Shown here piece by piece: positions 14,817-22,313 of a stretch of 22,313 nucleotides of DNA. The first letter of the stretch is position 1; each line of letters begins with the position of its first letter. This DNA is from Candidatus Thorarchaeota archaeon (lineage in GTDB: Archaea > Asgardarchaeota > Thorarchaeia > Thorarchaeales > Thorarchaeaceae). A model generated the notes under the pieces. It saw nothing but the letters and a program-made list of their open reading frames with translations, was not told the origin of the DNA and did not search any database. Where the stretch lies: positions 1-22,313 of the forward strand of contig JAEORN010000102.1 of assembly GCA_016840825.1 (NCBI GenBank), written 5' to 3'. Position numbers and translations under genes: made by a program.

Positions 14817-15374
14817 TTACTCCATAGCGACCATAATTGTTGATAGAGGTGTTGTAACAATAACTTCACTCCCTGTCCCAAAAGTGATATGAACTCTCAT
14901 ATAGAGTGTTTCAAATCCTAGCTTTCCGAGAACAATTGGCATATCTCTATCCTCTCCGTAGGTAAATACTCGAGAGCTATCAGGATCCAGGGTGTAATTT
15001 AGTAGGGAAATAAGACCAAAGGTGTACAGATGCGTCGAATTCTCAAAGAAGACAGATGCCTTCGTTGCATTTAAGTTGTCAATAACATAAGGACCGTTGT
15101 TTGTGACATTCAGGTCTAGAATGAATCTGAATGTGTTGTATCCGTTATGAGGCATGAATATATGAAACTGCACCCGGGCTTGAAATGTTAAGTTATCAAT
15201 GATAATAGGGTCAACAGAGTCTCCAGGTGTAATTTCTGAGCTTGGTAGAGGATCCAATTCTGGTAATAATCGTCTATTGTCTTCGAACGGTGGAAATTGT
15301 ATCATGATTCCTAAAATAACAGCACTTACTAGCAAAACACAAACAATAATCGTGGCTACTGCTCTCTGGTTCAT
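14817..15374 (-). CDS. Membrane-anchored extracytoplasmic protein with N-glycosylation sequons
   Basis: 185 residues. A basic N-terminus (MNQR) precedes one hydrophobic helix (about residues 5-26), then an extracytoplasmic beta-rich domain with FILDLNVTNNGPYVIDNL and VHITFGTG strands. Five N-x-S/T sequons (Asn 61, 89, 102, 112 and 126) suggest it is glycosylated outside the cell. The helix may be a signal anchor rather than a cleaved peptide. No family is recognised. ATG 15374 is preferred; TTG 15383 would add three residues. It is the first gene of a two-gene unit with the SAM-like/DUF4332 protein. A 7-bp inverted repeat lies at its promoter position. Confidence 0.72.
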   Translation of the reverse strand: MNQRAVATIIVCVLLVSAVILGIMIQFPPFEDNRRLLPELDPLPSSEITPGDSVDPIIIDNLTFQARVQFHIFMPHNGYNTFRFILDLNVTNNGPYVIDNLNATKASVFFENSTHLYTFGLISLLNYTLDPDSSRVFTYGEDRDMPIVLGKLGFETLYMRVHITFGTGSEVIVTTPLSTIMVAME

Positions 15375-15397
15375 CTCAATCAATGAAAATTACACTT

Positions 15398-15416
15398 GAA
15401 AGAACATTATTCTTTC
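15398..15416. promoter_or_regulatory. Inverted repeat at the promoter of the surface-protein operon
   Basis: GAAAGAA and TTCTTTC are perfect 7-bp arms around a 5-base spacer. They lie 24-42 bp upstream of ATG 15374 on the minus strand, where the TATA region is expected. An operator is plausible. The repeat is also about 100 bp before the divergent cation-ATPase gene. Confidence 0.4.
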
Positions 15417-15475
15417 TACAAATTGCTTTCAATAAGTGATTCCCTTTGCATGAAATTGTAGCTATACGAAAGAAG

Positions 15476-15484
15476 TAATATAGT
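15476..15484 (+). promoter_or_regulatory. TATA box of the P-type ATPase gene
   Basis: GTAATATAG is centred about 32 bp before ATG 15512, predicting a transcript with a leader of only about seven bases. Confidence 0.45.
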
Positions 15485-15511
15485 GTTTATTCGAGGTTTC
15501 CCTACCTTTGG

Positions 15512-18370
15512 ATGTTGGAGAGTAATACGTTGAATGAGAAGCATGAATGGTTCCGAAAGACGCCAGAAGATGTATTGCATCAGCTTGGATCATCTGAAGG
15601 CGGTCTAAAGAGTGGAGAAGCAGAAAAGAGTCTCTTTGAATATGGTCCAAATGAACTTGAAGAAGTAAAAAGAACAGGGCCTCTGAGAATGTTTCTAGAG
15701 CAGTTCGCCAATCCAATGGTAATTATTCTTCTCTTTGCCATCATCATTTCTATTGCGACAGTGATACTGCATGGTAGTCATGAAGAAGAAGGGTTCATCG
15801 ATGCGTTTGTAATCACAGCCATCGTTATGATAAATGCGATTTTTGGGTTCGTACAAGAATATCGTTCCGAACAGGCATTAGAAGCTCTCAAGGATCTCTC
15901 AGCTCCTATGGCCATAGCGAAACGTGATGGCGAATGGCAAGAGATTGAGGCACGCAGTCTTGTCCCAGGTGATGTGATATCCCTTGAAGCTGGTGATATC
16001 ATTCCTGCTGATGCCCGATTACTTACATCATCTGGTTTGGCAACAGATGAAGCTGCATTAACCGGTGAATCATTAGCAGTGCATAAGAGAGTGAAGGAAA
16101 TCACCTCTGAAAGACCTGCACTAGGCGATATGATTAATCTGGTTTTTCAGGGTTCAGTTGTAAGTGCTGGCAAAGGTACAGCTGTCATAACAGCAACAGG
16201 TATGAACACAGAATTTGGCAAGATTGCTCAATTAGTTCAATCAAGCGAACAAGAGATGACTCCTCTTCAACTTGACCTAGATGACTTGGGAAAGAAACTT
16301 GGACTAATCGTTTTAGCTCTATCTATCATCGTTTTTGTTGCATTAGTGTTTGTGAATACATCCTATGATTGGAACGAGGCTCTCTTTGTAGCTATAGCTG
16401 TTGCAGTAGCAGCGATACCGGAAGGACTCCCCGCTGTTGTTACTGTCACCCTTGCCATCGGAGTAAGTCGAATGGTGAAGAAGAATGCCATAGTACGTAG
16501 ACTACCCAGCGTCGAGTCACTTGGCTCAACAACGGTCATCTGTTCAGATAAGACTGGGACAATCACCAAGAATGAAATGACAGTGCGTCACATCCATTTA
16601 GCCTCCGCAAAAGTGTCAGTTTCAGGAACCGGATATTCAAAGGACGGTGATTTGTATTTTGCATCGGAATATGCAACCTGTGTTGACCCCCCCGAAACCG
16701 ATCATCCGTTCAACGTTTTGGAGAGCATGGAGATGCAGATGCTTCTTAGAGCAGGTCAGATATGCTCAACGACAAAGCTTGCATCGAATCCTGAGGATCC
16801 TTCCAACTGGAAAATTATTGGTGATCCTACTGAGGGAGCTCTTCTTGTTGTAGCTGAAAAAGGGGGATTTAGTTTTGACAAGACAAGATCTGACTATAAG
16901 GAGCTCACTGAGTTCTCATTTGATTCTACTCGGAAACGGATGACAACAATTGTCAGCGATGACAATGGTGGAATATGGGCATTCTCCAAAGGTGCTCCAG
17001 AGGTCATTCTTGAAAGAGCCACAAGGATAATTGTCGGATCTGAAGAGATGGAGTTGACTGCTGACCGGATGGATGAAATCAGGAAATCGAATATTACTAT
17101 GGCCGGATGTGCGATGAGGGTTCTCGCATTGGCGTACAAGAAGCTTGATTCGCGAACTAGCGAATGGGATGAGGATGAAGTAGAATCCGAATTGGTATTC
17201 TTAGGATTGGTTGGTATGATTGATTCTCCACGGGAAGGAGTAGTTGAAGCAATTTCTAAGTGTAGAAGAGCTGGGATTCGTCCAATCATGATAACAGGAG
17301 ACCATGCATTAACAGCTCTCTCGATTGCAAGAAGTGTTGGTTTGACGAAAACCGACTTCGAAGCAGTGACTGGTGCCGAACTCAGCGAGATGAGTGATTC
17401 GGAGCTTGATGTGGTAGTTCGAGAGAGAGATGTTTTTGCTAGAGTCGCTCCAGAGCACAAACTTCGTATTGTACAGGCATTAAAACGTCAAAACCAGATT
17501 GTAGCAATGACGGGAGATGGAGTAAATGATGCCCCAGCAATAAAGACTGCAGATGTCGGTATTTCAATGGGAATACGAGGTGCTGGTGTGACCAAGGAAT
17601 CATCTGATCTCGTACTCACTGATGATAACTTCTCAACAATTGTCTCAGCAATAGAAGTTGGTCGGGAGATATATGCCAATATTCGAAAATTCGTTAGGTT
17701 CCTCCTTTCTGCAAATACTGGAGAAGTCCTACTTGTGTTCTTTATGGCTATGATTGGATTACCGATTCCCCTAACTCCCGTTGAGATACTCTGGATCAAT
17801 CTAGTAACAGATGGACCCCCTGCGCTCGCTCTTGGTTTTGATCCTCCTCCGAAAGGCATTATGGATAGATGTCCTCGAAAGCCAGGAAGCAGAATGCTGG
17901 ACAAGGGAATGATCCGGATGATAATTATCGGTGGTATCTTGGCAACATTTGCGGCAAGTTTCGTCTATATCTTTACCTTATGGTTGAATATTGGATACAT
18001 TCCAGGGATTACTGGACCCACCACTGACTGGTTACTACCTCAATATGCCTATGCTTTGAAGTTCTCTCAGACTGCGACATTCACCACCATGGTGCTCTTT
18101 CAATTACTATGGGTGTGGAACTGCAGAGATGAATGGAATCCCGTATGGCGAACCAATATTAGAGAATCTAGAGGTTTGATATTCTCAGTACTCTTCTCAT
18201 TGATACTAACTCTGCTGGTATTGTATACACCGCTCTCAGTTGCATTTGGAACAATACCTTTGGGTTTGGAGATTTGGGCACTGATCATCATCCTATGCCT
18301 TATTGGACTCTTGGCTCCTGTTTACAGAGTATTAGGACATGGTGAAGAGGACATTTGTACAGAGGAATAG
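15512..18370 (+). CDS. P2-type cation-transporting ATPase, calcium-pump class
   Basis: 952 residues, full length. It has the N-terminal cation ATPase domain (12-60), actuator motif TGES (184-187), phosphorylation site DKTGT with Asp346, nucleotide-binding KGAPE (493-497), TGD (595-597) and hinge TGDGVNDAP (667-675), with ten expected helices. The M4 site is PEGL (303-306). M5 has Asn735 and Glu738, and M6 has Asn763, Thr766 and Asp767, matching SERCA ion ligands; M8 has Gln864 where SERCA has Glu908. Ca2+ export is therefore likely, though Na+ or Mn2+ cannot be excluded. It is probably a single-gene unit with a short leader, divergent from the surface-protein operon. Confidence 0.93.
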   Translation: MLESNTLNEKHEWFRKTPEDVLHQLGSSEGGLKSGEAEKSLFEYGPNELEEVKRTGPLRMFLEQFANPMVIILLFAIIISIATVILHGSHEEEGFIDAFVITAIVMINAIFGFVQEYRSEQALEALKDLSAPMAIAKRDGEWQEIEARSLVPGDVISLEAGDIIPADARLLTSSGLATDEAALTGESLAVHKRVKEITSERPALGDMINLVFQGSVVSAGKGTAVITATGMNTEFGKIAQLVQSSEQEMTPLQLDLDDLGKKLGLIVLALSIIVFVALVFVNTSYDWNEALFVAIAVAVAAIPEGLPAVVTVTLAIGVSRMVKKNAIVRRLPSVESLGSTTVICSDKTGTITKNEMTVRHIHLASAKVSVSGTGYSKDGDLYFASEYATCVDPPETDHPFNVLESMEMQMLLRAGQICSTTKLASNPEDPSNWKIIGDPTEGALLVVAEKGGFSFDKTRSDYKELTEFSFDSTRKRMTTIVSDDNGGIWAFSKGAPEVILERATRIIVGSEEMELTADRMDEIRKSNITMAGCAMRVLALAYKKLDSRTSEWDEDEVESELVFLGLVGMIDSPREGVVEAISKCRRAGIRPIMITGDHALTALSIARSVGLTKTDFEAVTGAELSEMSDSELDVVVRERDVFARVAPEHKLRIVQALKRQNQIVAMTGDGVNDAPAIKTADVGISMGIRGAGVTKESSDLVLTDDNFSTIVSAIEVGREIYANIRKFVRFLLSANTGEVLLVFFMAMIGLPIPLTPVEILWINLVTDGPPALALGFDPPPKGIMDRCPRKPGSRMLDKGMIRMIIIGGILATFAASFVYIFTLWLNIGYIPGITGPTTDWLLPQYAYALKFSQTATFTTMVLFQLLWVWNCRDEWNPVWRTNIRESRGLIFSVLFSLILTLLVLYTPLSVAFGTIPLGLEIWALIIILCLIGLLAPVYRVLGHGEEDICTEE

Positions 18371-18435
18371 CTACTATCTATCTCAGAAGCTTGGTGGATT
18401 GTTAATCATCTCGATACGATAGATTGCATACCCTT

Positions 18436-18469
18436 ACTATAATCATAGAATTTAACTCCGACTGAGTTA
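18436..18469 (+). promoter_or_regulatory. Putative promoter and dyad upstream of the deacetylase gene
   Basis: ACTATAATC (18436-18444) is a TATA candidate with expected start near 18465. TAACTC-N5-GAGTTA (18453-18469) is a perfect 6-bp dyad across that start point, as an operator would be. A second TATA candidate, TAGAATACT, lies at 18472-18480. Confidence 0.35.
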
Positions 18470-18509
18470 GCTAGAATACTCCTACAACTGATACGCGAGC
18501 TTCGATTGA

Positions 18510-19877
18510 ATGAAAAAGCGAACATATGTTCTTGTGCTATTGATGTTCTTTACACTATTTAGTACGACTCAGAGCAATGTTTCATCTGCGATCGAACTGG
18601 GAGAATGGATGCCTACGATTGAGGAATTTAGAGATGGTAGGAGATTCGCGTTCCTACTGTGTTGGGATGATGGGCGGAATGATCTTGAGATTTCATTTCT
18701 GGAAGATGAACTTGGCCTAAAACATACATCTTTCGTAATTACATCTCGGGTCTATGACAAGTTGCTTTGGGGATTAGATATGCTCTTCCGAGGCCATGAT
18801 ATACAATCACATGCACTCTATCATCTGAATCTCAAGCTTCTCAACGAGTCATATGGCACCTATCTTATGACTCAAAGTAAATTTGACATTGAACGTCTTT
18901 TTGGATATTCCCCTATTCTATTCTCATATCCATATGGCGCAACCGATTTATATCTCAAATCGAAAGTCCTCGAGTACTATAGGGTAGCTCGAGGTATTTC
19001 CTATGAGAAAGGTACGGAGTTGGGTAAGTGGCCTATATCTGCTCCATCCAATGCAAAACACTCCTTCCCTGATAGTGATGGACTCGGGGTAAGTAATCTT
19101 CCGCTTCTCCAAAGCTCGTTTGAAACCATGATTTTGAACTATGACGAAGAACCTCTCGCCTACAAGGCTTATGGCCATACTCAAAGCTTCACTATTAATC
19201 ATACAGAGAGTTTTCGTACAGCTTTTTCCAGTATCACAAATCGCAGTGATGTGTGGCTCACTTCATGGGGTGAAGCAGTCGCGTACCAGATTCAACGTGA
19301 CAATTCGAAGATTTCCAATTTTCTTACCAATGATGATTCCATTTCTTTTAGAATTGGTGTGTCCAACAACAATTACTATGGCATTCCACTTACATATCGT
19401 ATTCCGATTCCTCAAAACTGGGATCATTTCACAGTATTTGATGGACGCAAAGTCACAGATAGGTATTCTTTATACAATGATGCAGAAGGCAGCTATATTC
19501 TTTTGAATGCCATACCTCAAGGACAGGAAATCACTATAGAGCCTGTTGGATATAGTGAAACCACTAAGCCAATGATAGCAAACGTCAGGACAATTGTGAC
19601 TTCCGAGGGCACTGCCTTCCTCGCTGATATCGTTGATTATTGCAGCCTTATTTCAGATGTGAATTTCACGATAACAGGAAATGGAACAACGTATGAATTT
19701 GAAGATGTAAGGAACCCGCTCTTTTGGGCAAATTCCACCTATGGACGAGTGCTATTTGGTGTCAATACAGGTTGCATTCAGTTCAAGATTACTGCTAGAG
19801 ACGCCTCTGGGAATATTGTAAGCATTGTATACGAACTCAATCTTCAACCTACGCATAGAGTTGACATGCCAATCTAA
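18510..19877 (+). CDS. Secreted polysaccharide deacetylase-like (NodB/CE4) protein with C-terminal Ig-like domain
   Basis: 455 residues. An N-terminal signal peptide (MKKR, then a hydrophobic stretch to about residue 26) sends it outside. The NodB-like domain shows motif 1 as CWDDG (Asp53 base, Asp54 metal ligand), motif 2 as HDIQSHALYH (metal ligands His101 and His105), motif 3 as SYPYG (139-143), a later YGHT (His223) and an ending VWLTSWGEAVAY typical of such domains. Metal-dependent removal of acetyl groups from an amino-sugar polymer is the family reaction; the substrate here is unknown. Residues about 352-446 look like an Ig-type sandwich, with Cys378 and Cys422 able to form a disulphide. 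The start ATG is the first in frame. It stands alone between the ATPase and the pyrophosphatase genes. Confidence 0.87.
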   Translation: MKKRTYVLVLLMFFTLFSTTQSNVSSAIELGEWMPTIEEFRDGRRFAFLLCWDDGRNDLEISFLEDELGLKHTSFVITSRVYDKLLWGLDMLFRGHDIQSHALYHLNLKLLNESYGTYLMTQSKFDIERLFGYSPILFSYPYGATDLYLKSKVLEYYRVARGISYEKGTELGKWPISAPSNAKHSFPDSDGLGVSNLPLLQSSFETMILNYDEEPLAYKAYGHTQSFTINHTESFRTAFSSITNRSDVWLTSWGEAVAYQIQRDNSKISNFLTNDDSISFRIGVSNNNYYGIPLTYRIPIPQNWDHFTVFDGRKVTDRYSLYNDAEGSYILLNAIPQGQEITIEPVGYSETTKPMIANVRTIVTSEGTAFLADIVDYCSLISDVNFTITGNGTTYEFEDVRNPLFWANSTYGRVLFGVNTGCIQFKITARDASGNIVSIVYELNLQPTHRVDMPI

Positions 19878-20001
19878 AAAACACATCTAAAGTAATCCTT
19901 AAGAGGGGCATCTCTTGGCTTCTTCGGTAATCACACCAGAAACTAGGTACGAGAATCTCCATTATGAGCTTCGAAGAACTGCCTAGTCGACTTGGATGGT
20001 G

Positions 20002-20013
20002 GAATTATAAAAT
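20002..20013 (+). promoter_or_regulatory. Consensus TATA box of the pyrophosphatase gene
   Basis: GAATTATAAAAT is close to the archaeal TATA consensus and is preceded by purine-rich GGTGG as a possible BRE. Its centre is about 31 bp before ATG 20039. It lies inside the longer reading frame that starts at ATG 19964, which argues for the shorter protein. Confidence 0.55.
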
Positions 20014-20038
20014 GCAGTTATTCGAGACTTTCATTGGA

Positions 20039-22313
20039 ATGCAGCTCATTGAACAGGCAATGATCCTGACTGTGATAGCAGCTGCGTTTGTCAGTCTCGT
20101 GTATGCCTGGTGGCTCAGAAAGAATGTCCTTAAGCAGGACAAAGGGACTGAGCAGATGCAGAAGGTTTGGAACGGCATTCGAGAAGGCGCATTGTCTTAT
20201 CTTAATAGGCAACTAAAGACAATTGTGCCCATACTCGTTGTTCTCTCAATCCTTCTCTTCTTTACCGTTTACATCACTGTGCCAGAAAGAGGTACTGAGG
20301 TTCTATTTCAAGACGACCTTGAAGCCGGCAAGATTATTGTCGGGGTTGGTCGATCACTAGCATTTATCCTTGGTGCGAGCTTTTCTCTAATAGTTGGCCA
20401 GCTCGGTATGCGTATTGCTGTCGAGTCAAATATTCGGGTTGCACAGGCTACACGAGAGGGTGAAGAAAGATACAACCGTGCACTATCTATCTCCTACCAC
20501 GGAGGAACATTCACTGGAATGCTAACGGATGGACTTGGACTACTTGGTGGCACAGTTATCTTCATCATATATGGAATCGCAGCACCTGATGCACTCCTTG
20601 GATTTGGTCTAGGTGGAACGCTTCTTGCACTATTCATGCGTGTGGGTGGTGGCATCTACACTAAAGCCGCAGATGTTGGTGCTGACTTAGTTGGTAAGGT
20701 AGAACATGGACTTCCTGAGGATGATCCACGTAATGCTGCAGTTGTCGCTGATCTTGTAGGTGACAATGTAGGTGACTGTGCTGGAATGGCTGCAGACATC
20801 TTTGAATCATACGAGGTCACGATAGTATCCGCACTAATACTAGCCATAGTAATCTATCTTGATAATCCAATTACTCTCTTGCCCGGCGGTCTACTCGCAG
20901 TGGTGGTATTCCCACTATTCATTAGAGCTGTTGGTGTCATCTCATCTATTCTTGGAACATTCATGGTTCCTGTTTGGCCTCGACTTCTCAAGAAGGCAAA
21001 GGTCTATGCAGAAAAAGCAATGTTTCTATCGTATGAAGTTTCAAGTGTTTTCACCATATGTCTATCATTCTTAATCTCATGGTTCTATGTTGGTGACCTG
21101 CGATTTGGAATATTGATTGCAGTAGGTGTAATGCTTGCTGTATCATTCAATCCCATTACTAGCTACTTCACATCACTGAGGAAGCCTCCGGTGAAGGAGA
21201 TAGTTGAGTCATCTGATACAGGAACTGCTACATTCATTCTATCTGGATTGGTCGCTGGGTATGAGTCAACAGTCGCAGCACTAATCGTGATCGTTGTGAC
21301 CTTTGGAATCTCATGGGTTCTGTTCCTACCTGCTGTAGCGACAGCTGTACCTTTCTTTGTAGATGCAGTATATGACCTGCCAGTTTCATTCACTGAGATT
21401 GGTCCAGGAGTTCTTCAGGTTCAAGGTGGATTCCTCTGGACCCTTTATGGCATTGCATTGATTGGTATCGGTATGTTATCACACACCGGTAATAACGTTG
21501 CAATGGACAGCTACGGTCCAATCAGTGATAATGCAGCTGGAATCGGCGAGCTTTCTCCAGGTGACTTTGATCAAGAAGCGATGAAGACAATGGCTGAGCT
21601 CGATGCTGTTGGTAACACCACGAAAGCCATCACAAAGGGAGTTGCGATTGCATCCGCAGTCATTGCAGCAGTGAGTCTGTTTGATAGTTACGTTGTCATT
21701 AGTGGATTGCATCATCTCTTGCTCGACAATCCTGTCGTGTTCTCTGGCTTATTACTCGGAGCCGCGATACCCTGGCTGTTCTCTGCCCTGAACATTAAAG
21801 CAGTGACCAGAGCAGCTGGTGAGATGGTCAAAGAAGTCCGAAGACAATTCAGAATTCCTGGTATCCTCGAGGGTACTAAGGATCCTGATTATGATCGTGC
21901 TGTTGATATCTCAACGACCGCCGCACAGAAGGAGCTTATCTCTCTTGCAGCGATCACCGTATCGATTCCAATGATTGTTGGAATTCTGCTTGGTGTAGAG
22001 GCACTTGGTGGTTTCCTAGGTGGAATCATCGTTTCTGGTCAGCTATTGGCAGTCTTCATGTCCAACGCTGGTGGAGCTTGGGATAATGCAAAGAAGGCAA
22101 TTGAGGATGAGCCTTGCGATATTGAACATAACACAGGTAAGGGATCCGAACGTCACAAATGTGGAGTTATTGGTGATACAATTGGAGACCCCTTGAAAGA
22201 TACAGCAGGTCCTGCACTTAATCCTATGATTAAGGTCGTCAATCTGCTATCTCTCATTCTGGCTCCTGTATTGACAACATTCACATTGGGATCAGATTCA
22301 ACTGTTACAGCAG
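20039..22313 (+). CDS. hppA: Membrane-bound proton-pumping pyrophosphatase, K+-independent type (3'-truncated)
   Basis: About 758 residues are visible and the frame runs off the window end, so only a short C-terminus is missing. The enzyme couples pyrophosphate hydrolysis to proton export. Motifs are GGGIYTKAADVGADLVGKVE (203-222), DNVGD (242-246) with EDDPRN before it, GNTTKAITKG (525-534) and GDTIGDP (712-718), covering the pyrophosphate and Mg2+ sites on many membrane helices. Lys529 and Thr532 in GNTTKAIT are the pair that marks K+-independent H+-PPases, as opposed to the Ala-type K+-dependent or Na+-pumping forms. ATG 20039 is preferred because of the TATA box at 20002-20013; ATG 19964 would add 25 residues of unusual N-terminus and ATG 20012 nine. 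Confidence 0.94.
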   Translation, partial: MQLIEQAMILTVIAAAFVSLVYAWWLRKNVLKQDKGTEQMQKVWNGIREGALSYLNRQLKTIVPILVVLSILLFFTVYITVPERGTEVLFQDDLEAGKIIVGVGRSLAFILGASFSLIVGQLGMRIAVESNIRVAQATREGEERYNRALSISYHGGTFTGMLTDGLGLLGGTVIFIIYGIAAPDALLGFGLGGTLLALFMRVGGGIYTKAADVGADLVGKVEHGLPEDDPRNAAVVADLVGDNVGDCAGMAADIFESYEVTIVSALILAIVIYLDNPITLLPGGLLAVVVFPLFIRAVGVISSILGTFMVPVWPRLLKKAKVYAEKAMFLSYEVSSVFTICLSFLISWFYVGDLRFGILIAVGVMLAVSFNPITSYFTSLRKPPVKEIVESSDTGTATFILSGLVAGYESTVAALIVIVVTFGISWVLFLPAVATAVPFFVDAVYDLPVSFTEIGPGVLQVQGGFLWTLYGIALIGIGMLSHTGNNVAMDSYGPISDNAAGIGELSPGDFDQEAMKTMAELDAVGNTTKAITKGVAIASAVIAAVSLFDSYVVISGLHHLLLDNPVVFSGLLLGAAIPWLFSALNIKAVTRAAGEMVKEVRRQFRIPGILEGTKDPDYDRAVDISTTAAQKELISLAAITVSIPMIVGILLGVEALGGFLGGIIVSGQLLAVFMSNAGGAWDNAKKAIEDEPCDIEHNTGKGSERHKCGVIGDTIGDPLKDTAGPALNPMIKVVNLLSLILAPVLTTFTLGSDSTVTA

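Noticed and set aside
16894..17460. A 188-codon minus-strand Ser-rich frame inside the P-type ATPase
   Set aside because: It is a shadow of the ATPase catalytic domain, with no motif of its own.

Overview
The window looks like part of an archaeal chromosome, most likely from an Asgard archaeon (Thorarchaeota-like). That placement is an inference from gene content, not from a marker gene. Archaeal evidence includes a DUF2070 membrane protein, a single-domain archaeal ZPR1 protein, a tRNA-Ala with encoded CCA, TATA-type promoters about 25 bp upstream of leaderless or short-leader starts, and Shine-Dalgarno sites inside operons. The Asgard lean comes from a longin-like protein and a multi-zinc-finger protein with an adaptin-ear-like beta sandwich. 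No CRISPR array, insertion sequence, rRNA or prophage was seen. Every gap between genes is shorter than 170 bp.

Layout. 1-378: C-terminal end of a probable HD-domain phosphohydrolase. 445-912: small four-helix membrane protein. 993-3278: 761-residue zinc protein built from four tandem two-finger modules, a beta sandwich and a C-terminal zinc ribbon. 3289-6513 (minus strand): DUF2070 membrane protein, UbiX-type flavin prenyltransferase and DUF2461 protein, transcribed in that order. 6656-11127 (plus strand): a tight operon of a PadR regulator and two half-size ABC exporters that should form a heterodimer with one degenerate ATP site; a tandem 13-bp operator-like repeat sits between its TATA box and expected transcription start. 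11124-13173 (minus strand): a polytopic membrane protein and a longin-like/winged-helix protein. 13318-14035 (plus strand): ZPR1-like zinc protein followed by tRNA-Ala(TGC). 14097-15374 (minus strand): a membrane-anchored, sequon-rich surface protein and a protein joining an integrase-type SAM-like domain to DUF4332 helix-hairpin-helix repeats. 15512-18370: P2-type calcium-class cation ATPase. 18510-19877: secreted polysaccharide-deacetylase-like protein. 20039-22313: membrane-bound, K+-independent proton pyrophosphatase, cut by the window end.

Most of these are core or lineage-typical genes. Membrane transport dominates: an ABC exporter, a cation ATPase and a proton-pumping pyrophosphatase. 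The items that most deserve follow-up are the regular zinc-finger module array, the PadR operator next to a Met/Gly-tailed ABC exporter, the longin/winged-helix protein, and the catalytic-domain-less integrase-like protein beside the tRNA gene.
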